Positions 55,790 through 64,000 of a stretch of DNA of 64,000 nt are shown here, one piece after another. A program made the translations under genes and the position numbers. Where the stretch lies: NCBI RefSeq assembly GCF_002127325.2, contig NC_035433.2, positions 148,378,435 to 148,442,434 on the forward strand. Reading direction: 5' to 3'. The notes under the pieces were generated by a model. The model did not search any database. It saw only the letters and a program-made list of their open reading frames with translations, and was not told the DNA's origin. This DNA comes from Helianthus annuus. Lineage: Eukaryota > Streptophyta > Magnoliopsida > Asterales > Asteraceae. Positions within the stretch are counted from its first letter, which is position 1. Every line of letters begins with the position of its first letter.

Positions 55790-56688
55790 TGTGACAACTC
55801 GAATTTCCAAGATCCGATCGGATAACTTTTTCACTTATCAATTGGACTTTTCTTTTCATTAATTGTTGTTGAATGTAGATTGGACCTTCTTATTATTGGA
55901 CCTTCTTATTCCACTATCTCATTATATACAAAAGACTTTTATATGATCAGGTTTTGTCTCCTGATGAATGTATATGGGCCGCTTTACAATCCTTCTGTTC
56001 ACCGAATCCAAAGCACACCTCACATTATTATTAAACAATTCACACAACCGACAACATTGGTCACTCAATCAATATCATGTTATTGTCTGACTTTATAATA
56101 AATGGGCCGAGATATAATTGATGGCAATTATAAGTAGATGATGTTGATTGGACCAAGTAATAATCACCGGCCCACTTGTGTTTTTTTTTTTTGAACTATA
56201 TCTAAATATTACGTAGCTTTCTTATGCCTCACAATTTCACAATACAACAAACCGTAAACACCCTATTCCCTTGGAAGTGCGTGGGCAGTAGAAACCCCCC
56301 CCCCCCTTGTTCGAAATAACATTCTGATCAACCGAGTTCCTGGTTAGTAATTCGTACTTGATGATTTTCATGGTTGTGTGATATTGCTCATGTGTGAAGT
56401 CTTGTTCGATATCTATTTACATGTGTCCGTACTATGCTTTGCAAGGGGCTCGATGTTATTGTGAATTCTTAAACTTGATGTTAGGGCATGTAGGTAACCT
56501 AGGGGTAGGTATCAACTAATTAAGCATATTGCTCTACATGTAAACTACATCCTGTTTCATGATAGGATTATACTAGAAGAATGCATGTGATTAACTGCAC
56601 TTGGTAATTGTGATGAGATGATGACCGATCTTATGTACATAATTATATGATAATTGATGTTGATAAGGTACCATGTATCACTACGATC

Positions 56689-56690
<2 letters not shown>

Positions 56691-56767
<77 letters not shown>
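56691..56767. repeat. (AT)n microsatellite 1
   Basis: 77 bp of uninterrupted AT repeats at the left edge of module S. Reading frames over it (IYIYIY) are by-products. Confidence 0.95.
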
Positions 56768-56770
<3 letters not shown>

Positions 56771-57008
56771 AGGTTAACATACAAAAAGCCTTATCATACA
56801 TCACGTAGGAGACAATGGTAACCGTTGGATTAGGGGTATAATCACGCATGGGACCACATAATCACGCATGGGACCACATAATCACACATGGGACCACATA
56901 ATCACGCATGGGACTATAATCACGCACGTTCTATGATAATAACGCACGTTATATTTTTTGTCATGTATGTTAATGTAGGTTAAGCCTTGAAGTACATTGT
57001 ACTTTCTC
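56768..57008. mobile_element. Module S: 241-bp element between (TA)n tracts
   Basis: Its left end (AAGGTTAACATAC, CTTATCATACATCACG) is loosely mirrored at the right by CATGTATGTTAATG, GGTTAAGCCTT. It contains four copies of a 20-bp tandem repeat (ATAATCACGCATGGGACCAC, 56838-56916). There is no coding sequence. It is flanked on both sides by TA repeats. Confidence 0.5.
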
Positions 57009-57028
57009 TATATATATATATATATATA
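57009..57028. repeat. (TA)n microsatellite 2
   Basis: 20 bp of TA between modules S and P. Confidence 0.9.
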
Positions 57029-57558
57029 GGGAGAAGATCATGCGAGAACCACCTATTATTGTGAGAACCGCGAGAACCAATGTGAACACACCAAAAATGC
57101 CTAAAAATAGCTAAAAATCACACAAAAAATTTTTTTTTGAATTTTTTAATATTTTTTATAAAAAAATCGCTACTTTTCGAAGCAATAAAAAAAAATTTTA
57201 AATTTTTTTTTAAAAAAAAAATTCTTTGGCTTCTAAAAGTAGCGATTTTAACATGAAAAATATTAAAAAATTCAAAAAAAAAATTTAGATTTTTTTTTAT
57301 TTTTTTAGATTTTTTTTAGATTTTTTTAGGTTTTTTGGGGGTTTAGTTTTTAGCATTTTAGCTTGAGGGGGGAGGGGGGGTTTAGGTTTTTGGGGGGTGG
57401 GGGAGGGGGGTTTAGGTTTTTTTTGGGGGGGGAGGGGTGGCGTTAGGTTTTTTTTAGCATTTAGCTTGGGGGGGGGGGGGGGTTAGGTTTTTTTTTTTTG
57501 GGGGGGTAAGGTTTTTTTTGGTGGGGGGGTGTGGGGGGGTTTAGGTTTTTTTTTTAGG

Positions 57559-57559
<1 letters not shown>
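57029..57559. mobile_element. Module P: one-ended copy of the GGGAGAAGATCATGCGAGAA element
   Basis: Starts GGGAGAAGATCATGCGAGAA and is nearly identical to the inverse of the right half of module Q. It holds an inner hairpin (AAATCGCTACTTTT...AAAAGTAGCGATTTT) and G-runs separated by TTTAGGTTTT. It ends TTTAGGTT directly at a TA tract and lacks the second terminal repeat. Confidence 0.65.

Positions 57560-57629
<70 letters not shown>
57560..57629. repeat. (TA)n microsatellite 3
   Basis: About 70 bp of AT repeats between modules P and R. Confidence 0.95.
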
Positions 57630-57631
<2 letters not shown>

Positions 57632-58759
57632 GTAAGTATCTATGAAAACCTCATTTAATCTAGAAAACTTGGCAAACCTAAATTGTGTGGTCAAGATTGA
57701 TCCACATTATATCTTTAAACACATGTTAAAAGGGCAAATTAGTCATTTGTTCAAGCCATCATTTCACCCTCTTCCCCATCCCATCAAGTCATTTATTACC
57801 CATCATCTCATCACTTTTTTAAACCAAACAATATATACAGAAGCATCTCTTTCTTCCTTCTTTATCCCCCATTCCTTTCTTCTTCAAAAACCCTAATTCC
57901 TTTGCTTTCTCACATCTTTCATGGCTGATTTTCAGGCATCAATCCATCACCTTTTTAGTCAAAACCCAACCCCACATTTTAAACCTCCATTTTCTTTCTA
58001 CCTCAATTGTTTCTCTCTCAACATTCAAAACCCCAAAACCCACCGGAGAAGAAGAAGAAAGCACTGCAAATCCAAACATTGCCGACGATCATTTGAGCAC
58101 AAAATTGTACGGCGATCATCGGAGAGACAAGAAAAAACGACGGTGCTTTTCGTTTGGAGGAAAACCCTAGATATGAGAGCCACATTTTCGGTTGTTATCA
58201 TCCGGTAAATGTCACCGAAAATGGAAGAAATCAAGAAGCAAGTGCAGAACCAAGTAAGTTTCCTCCGTTTTTCCGATAAATGTCGCCGGAAATGTAGTTA
58301 TTACGGTTTTTTTTCCGATGATTGACGAAACAGACAACCATCTGTCTCATCGCTCGTCGATCGGTAGGTGTTTAGCTTCGAATGTCTCGTGTTTTTGCGA
58401 CTTTTAATCTGATACAAAATTGTTAGTTGTTTTGAATGAGAGTAGAAATATGTGTCTTCTTGTTCATAACTGATGTTGTGATTTTTTATAAGATTTCAAG
58501 TAAGATCCCATGACAATTGTTATGTGCTTAATTGGTTTATTAGAGAGTTGGTTTTATAAAAGTTAGGATTGAGATGTTCACTTGGCTGAGATAATGTTGA
58601 ATTCGAGTTTTGTTATATGCTAAGGATGTTGACTTAATATTCTAGGGGATGAAAGGTTGTTTGATGAACTGTTGGTTTGTTTGCTTTTTTGTTTGAAAAC
58701 ATGTTGAGAATAATGGCCATAAACTATGTAGGAGACTGTGCAATTTCAACTCAGAAAAA

Positions 58760-61390
58760 CAGATTAGGTAACATGTGTTAAACCTGTAGGTAACATGTAT
58801 TAAACCTGCATTATTTTTATCAAAAACATATTAGGTAAACCTGTCTTTATTAGGGTAACATGTGTTAAACCTGTCTTATTAGGTAAACATATTAGAGTAA
58901 CATGTGTTAAATCTGTCTTATTTTAATCGAATTATAACATATAGGAGATTAATACCGATGTACTTGTTTTGTTCATAGGTGAATGGTTGTTTTGTGTTCA
59001 AAATGAAGATGGCTATAAAGAAGCAAAGCATAGCTAGATTTTAACTTATAATAGTTTTTGGATCATTTTTATATATTTAAGTTCACATAAAACACTTTTG
59101 CCACTTTTGTTACCTTATGTATTACATTACAACTTCCAGGAACCAACTGAAGATGTTACATATGTTAACATAAGTAGATTCTCTTAAAATCTGAAGAAGT
59201 ATTACATCTCGTAAAGAGGAGTATTGTTGAACGTAATATAACATTACATGTACCACATAACATCATTAAAAGTAAACCATAAAAATGTTGTTGTAAACCA
59301 TTCAATGAAACACGTAAACTATAATGTCAGAAAAGGGTAATATAACATTAAATGTTACCCATAACATCATTAAAAGGTAATATATAAAAATGATACAAAA
59401 TGTATAAACTTCATAATTTATTCGGAATATCTCATTTATTTTACAAATAAAAAGTCGTGTTTTTTGTGGGATAATTAGCTACATATGTAGTAACAACGTT
59501 ACACAAGTTACTTATAGTTACCCCAACCCTTTTTTTAGACACAAAGGGGGGTTGCACATATGTAATACATGTTTGTAACATGTGTTACACTAGAGAGGTA
59601 ACACATGTATAGCCACGTTACACATGTTACATAGGAGATTAATAAGTTTTAACTGTAGAAGATTAATATTGATGTACTTGTTTTGTTCATAGGTGAAAAG
59701 ATGTTTTGAGTTCAAGATGAAGATGGTTATCAAGAAGCGAAGCCCGCCGAAGCATTACAACGCATCATCAGGTTTTCGTGGTGACGATGGTGTGTTTTTT
59801 GGTTAGCTGCTATGTGTTGTAAAGATGGATGTTGCTGTGATGACCATTTTTAGAAGCATTACAACTATTGATATAAAATTCATTTTTATTTTCCTTGTTA
59901 GTATGAATACGGATGTTGTTGGGAAGGCAATTTTTTTTTGATGCAACAACTATATGTAACATGTGTAACAGTGACGTTGTAACACATGTAAAACCTATAT
60001 GTAACATGTGTAAGATGGTTATACACGTGTTACATATATTACCCCATAGTGTAACATATGTTATAAACATGTGTTACATATGTCACCCCGTTTGGTGTCA
60101 ATTTAAACTTAGTAAAATTACATATGTAACAACATTACATCATCCAAAATGTCATATCAGTAAACAAACAAGTAATATTAGTAAAATTACATATGTAACA
60201 TACGTTTACATACATGGAGTTACATGTCTTACATAAGTGGTAACGCATGTATACTCATAATATACACATTACACCCTTATGTTAGAGACTCTGGCCTACA
60301 ACCTGAGTATACACGTGTTAATGTGTTTTTTAACCTCATGGTGTTATATTAGGAAGCTACACGTAACACAAGTTACATTTGAAGTGTTTGCACCCTTATA
60401 AATTTTCCTTTTCCATCTGTTTATGTGTTATATTAGAAAGTTAAATGTAACACAAGTTACATTTGAAACTCGTAACACAAGTTACATTATTAAACGGTGG
60501 GATTATGGCACAAGTTACATATCCTGATCTTCTTACACCTTCATGTTTTTTTACTCCATAAATGATGTAATATTGTTGGATTATACGCCACTTTATACTC
60601 CTAATACATGCAACACTGCTTGGAACATTTGTTACAATATGGTTATATATTGTGATCTTTGTTCCACCCTCATCTTACAAAGGTTTAAACATATCAAAAC
60701 CCACTTCATATTGGTTTAACATATGTCACAACATATTCAACCATTTTTAACTAGTATATTTGTTGTATATGCTACAAGGGTTCCTCTATGATACAATTAT
60801 TTTAATGTGTATAAATTGTCACAATTAGCCTTACCCTGCATAATTATCACTCCCACCATTTTTATAGATCAATTGAGTGATGAGTATGGCGATTTGTCAT
60901 TACCACCACGTACCAATCAAGGTCAAACATTTCTACGTATGGGCTCATATGTTCATGAAGGTTTTGATTGAATAATATCTTTTTATCAATTTCCATGTTT
61001 TGCATGTGTTACTCCAAAGTGGATAACATATGTACAACCAAGTTACATATGTTGCATAGTGTAGTTACGTGATCTACACCAGAGGCCAACACTTGCATAG
61101 CAAGGTTACACATGTTATCTTTTATTTGTAACACGTGTTACATCGATTGTAACATATTTTTAGATAACAGAGGATGTTACATGTGTTACACATGTTACAT
61201 AGAGTAGTTACATGTTCTACACCAGAGGCTAGCACTTGTATAGCCACGTTACACATGTTACCACATGTAACCTTTATATAGAGAAAACAAGATGTAGCAT
61301 GTGTTACACGTGTTACATAAAGTAGTTGCATAGGATATAGCATTGTAACACATGTTACCTGGAAAACCAGGTAACACATGTAACAAACTA
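58760..61390. repeat. Dispersed palindromic motif array, consensus near TGTAACACATGTTACA
   Basis: More than twenty copies or half-copies of a 14-16 bp palindrome, with centres ACATGT, ACGTGT or ATATGT flanked by GTAAC/GTTAC. They are dense at 59570-59640, 59955-60240 and 61005-61390, with short and irregular spacing. Examples are GTAACACGTGTTACAT at about 61128 and GTTACATGTGTTACAC at 61173. This is not a simple tandem repeat. Confidence 0.75.
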
Positions 61391-62248
61391 AAAAGAGATC
61401 AAATTAAGTTGCACAAGCAAACTAATATATGCTAAACGTTCGAAAAATACAAAATATGAAATACAATGCTAAAATGTATACAACATATCAATTTCACCTG
61501 CCTTTTTTCACCTAGACAATTAATACATTCAATTCCTCTCATCATTGTGTTCCTTATCCTTTTTTCACTTGCCACATTGACCCAAAAAATAATATCCCAC
61601 AAAACAACCGATTAGCCACTGATTGAAATCATATCCCACAAAATAACCGATTAGCCACTAATCGAATGTGGTTTCAACAATCACAACATCCGATTGTTCG
61701 TTGCAACATTTAACGACAGTGGTTGTTGGAAGAAGACGATTTGTTTAAAGTACACTAGGTGGTTTCACTTACTGATTGATGGCTACAACGTTTAACGATA
61801 GCGGTTTCACTTACCGTCGGTAAGGAAGAAGGCGGTTGTGTTAGTGGCTGTTGGTGGTGTTGCCGAATCCTGTTTTACTTACCGCCGACAAGGAAGAAGA
61901 CGGTTGTGTTAGTGGTTGTTGGTTGCTGGAAGAAGTCGGTTGCTGGTACGAGACGTTTCCAGATCTATAAATTTGTCACCATAGCTTCAGATCTGAAAAT
62001 CAGTCACCACGATGTGAAACCGAAAAAATGGTGTGAGAAGTGGCTGGACGCCCTACCTTATTTGTCTCTCTTTATACAATCCATGCATCCCCTTTATTTT
62101 GTTATACCAGTCTCACATATCAACTAGTTACATATGCAACAATTACTAGTATAACGACGAACAAAAAAAATCTCGTCATAATCGAAACGAATTTATTTAA
62201 TATGAAATTTAAAATTAATTTAAATGAAAAATAAAGTTGTAGATAAAG

Positions 62249-62390
62249 TAAGAGAGAGAATGTTGGTGAGAGAAAAAAAGTAGAGAGAGAATGTTGGTGA
62301 GAGAAAAAGGTAGAGAGAGAATGTTGGTGAGAGAAAAGGTGGAGAGAGAATGTTGGTGAAATAAAAGGTGGAAAGAGAATGTTATTTAAT
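62249..62390 (+). repeat. 28-bp tandem repeat near the right end of module R
   Basis: About four to five copies of a unit like AGAGAGAATGTTGGTGAGAG with a following A-run, decaying to the right. Confidence 0.85.
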
Positions 62391-62572
62391 ATTATTTCTT
62401 ATGTACTTTGTGTAATATGTCTTGACCAAAATACCCCTCCAGCCACTTAAATGGTATTAAATTTAAATCAAACTAGTATCTAATAGTTTCAACCATTGGA
62501 TCATGTTGATCAATGGTTATCATAGAGTTTACTAGGTTTTCTAACTACAAATAAGTTTTCTATAGATCCTTT

Positions 62573-62575
<3 letters not shown>

Positions 62576-62625
<50 letters not shown>
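62576..62625. repeat. (TA)n microsatellite 4
   Basis: 50 bp of TA between modules R and Q. Confidence 0.95.
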
Positions 62626-62628
<3 letters not shown>

Positions 62629-63220
62629 AGGGGCTCATGCGAGAACCACCCTTATTGTGAGAACCTTGAGAACCAATGTGAACACAACCTAAAATAGCTA
62701 AAAAAAACCTAAAAAAACCTAACCCCCACCCCCCCCTCCCCAAAAAACCTAAACCCCCCCCCCCCAAGCTAACCCTCCCCCCCCCCCAAAAAAGCTAAAT
62801 GCTAAAAACTAAAACCCCCACAAAAACCTAAAAGAACCTAACCCCCCCCCCAAAAAAAAAAAAAAAAAACCTAAACCCCCCTCCCCCTCCCCCCAAAAAC
62901 CTAACCCCCCCCCCCCCCAAGCTAAAATGCTAAAAACTAAACCCCCAAAAAACCTAAAAAAATCTAAAAAAATCAAAAAAAATCAAAAAAAAAGAATCTA
63001 AATTTTTTTTTAAATATTTTTTATGCTCAAATCGCTACTTTTAGTGGAAAAAAAATTTTTAAAAATTAATTTTTTTTTTTTTTGCTTCGAAAAGTAGCGA
63101 TTTTTATGTAAAAAATATTAAAAAAATTGTGTGATTTTTAGCTATTTTTAGGCATTTTTGGTGTGTTCACATTGGTTCTCGCGGTTCTCACAATAAGAGG
63201 TGGTTCTCGCATGATCTTCT

Positions 63221-63223
<3 letters not shown>
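62626..63223. mobile_element. Module Q: complete 0.6-kb MITE-like element in a TA microsatellite
   Basis: The left end GGGAGGGGCTCATGCGAGAA is mirrored at the right by TTCTCGCATGATCTTCTCCC. The inverted match covers about 75 bp, including GAGAACCAATGTGAACACA. The interior has C-runs with AAAACCTAA and the AAGTAGCGATTT hairpin. It has (TA)n on both sides, so its own target duplication is hidden. Module P is a nearly identical inverted partial copy. Confidence 0.7.

Positions 63224-63279
<56 letters not shown>
63224..63279. repeat. (TA)n microsatellite 5
   Basis: 56 bp of TA at the right edge of module Q, after which LTR-like DNA resumes. Confidence 0.95.
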
Positions 63280-63281
<2 letters not shown>

Positions 63282-64000
63282 TTGGTGATGCTTTATGCAT
63301 AAAAATTGATTAGGGTAAATGATGCTATGTAGATGATCATGCCATGAACTATTTGCTGTTTTGAAACTTCTAATAATTAATTGGAATCAAATCTTGATTT
63401 GATGATTGTTACTTGCGGCACTTCAAGAAAACAATAAGAGTTGGGATGGGTAACGGTTTGGGTCGAGGATTAACAGTAGGTTCATATTAATAAGTGATTG
63501 CTAATAATAAAAAGGGATATATGGGCTCACATGTTAAGTAGATTTGCATGTTAATCATTTAGGATATACGAATTTGTATTGGGCCGAACATAAGTGGGTT
63601 GTTACCACTTTAATTGTGAAATAGCACTTTTTATAGTTTTAATTGGGTCACATATATGTATTAGAATGAGACACACTTTGTGTGACAATCCATATTACCA
63701 AGGTTAGCATTGTTCAATCTTGTGACATTTGACTCGTATCACTACTGTTCATACTCCACTAAACGGCGTCACTATGTCATTGTTGCGTAAACTTGTTAAA
63801 CTTGTTTAATTGCCATCGAATCACTACGACTGCATAATTGGGAGTTGTCGTGTGTTAATTCTTAAACGTGTTAAATGCCTAGCTTAGTTGGGCGTCCACT
63901 CTAGTCGCCTAATGTACCCACACTAGCAATGATATGCACCCTTGGCCAAAACTTCTATTAATTGAATTATGTTTCTCGGCCCAAAAAGAAGCCCAACATG

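Larger units (their letters stand above)
57630..62575. mobile_element. Module R: 4.9-kb non-autonomous element bounded by (TA)n, with palindrome array
   Basis: The left end (GTATCTATGAAAACCTCATT, then TCTAGAAAACTTGGCAAACC) is an imperfect inverse of the right end (reverse complement GGATCTATAGAAAACTTATT, then TTAGAAAACCTAGTAAACTC), over roughly 120 bp. Both ends abut TA tracts. Inside are an exon-like stretch (57900-58210) with no known domain and an 85-bp direct repeat (58943-59030 and 59657-59745). There is also the palindrome array, and 28-bp repeats near the right end. No transposase is seen. The superfamily is unknown. Confidence 0.5.
55790..64000 (+). mobile_element. LTR of another gypsy element, interrupted by (TA)n-bounded modules, runs off the window
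   Basis: TGTGACAACTCGAATTTCC at 55790 is a typical start of a long gypsy LTR, and it begins exactly where copia RT coding stops. The sequences 55790-56690 and 63280-64000 are non-coding and similar in character, and would be one LTR if the modules between are removed. No LTR end or primer site is reached. Lineage and continuity are inferred. Confidence 0.45.

Noticed and set aside
56557..56849. Reading frames with long IYIYIY stretches
   Set aside because: These are translations of an (AT)n microsatellite.
57340..57545. Interstitial telomere repeat
   Set aside because: TTTAGG occurs, but there is no regular TTTAGGG period. The G-runs vary from 4 to 14 and the tract belongs to a MITE-like element also found as module Q.
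1..64000. CRISPR array, bacterial operon, riboswitch or virus-defence system
   Set aside because: The genes, introns, elements and promoters are those of a plant nuclear genome. The repeat arrays lack the regular spacer structure of CRISPR.

Overview
Plant nuclear DNA from a eudicot, dense in transposons. The host genes are intron-containing, with plant-type splice sites. The elements belong to plant lineages: Tat and Tekay Ty3/gypsy, SIRE-like Ty1/copia, hAT, MULE-like and a tRNA-derived SINE. The general look of the LTRs suggests Asteraceae, but that is an impression, not a proof.

The host content is one segment present twice in direct orientation. Each copy holds the 3' part of an NFXL1-like gene (RING plus NF-X1 zinc fingers), a C-rich MITE, an ankyrin-repeat/PGG membrane-protein gene (ACD6/ITN1-like family) and about 1.3 kb of shared downstream DNA. 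Copy A runs from the left edge to about 20544. Copy B runs from at least 41466 (NFXL1 starts at 39269) to about 47970. The copies have decayed in different genes. In A, the ankyrin gene is split in exon 4 by a 10.8-kb Tat retrotransposon (6923-17703) that has identical LTRs, a 5-bp target duplication, and an empty target site still readable in copy B. In B, the ankyrin gene is intact (603 aa predicted), but NFXL1 carries a 4-bp tandem duplication that shifts its frame. Copy A also has a hAT-like element (894-3221) carrying a 1.3-kb near-palindrome, and a relic of a third ankyrin exon (3775-4003).

Between the copies lie a partial copia element (LTR, leader and gag, 20596-23550) and a nest of elements. 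A hAT transposase gene (24057-24852 and 38121-38410) is split by an element with long inverted ends. That element was itself entered by a Tekay chromovirus (25113-36441) and by a 406-bp hAT MITE (37623-38028).

Right of copy B lie a hAT transposase fragment on the minus strand (48335-48545), a broken gypsy LTR (49074-49768) and a decayed SIRE-like copia element (49769-55789). The copia RT region is cut by the LTR of another gypsy element that runs to the window end. Inside that LTR, 56691-63279 is a row of four modules, each bounded on both sides by (TA)n. The largest carries dozens of copies of a palindromic motif resembling TGTAACACATGTTACA.

The least ordinary structures are the spliced antisense gene inside the Tat element, the series of (TA)n-bounded modules with its palindrome array, and the complementary decay of the two gene-block copies. 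No bacterial-type operons, CRISPR arrays, rRNA or true tRNA genes are present.
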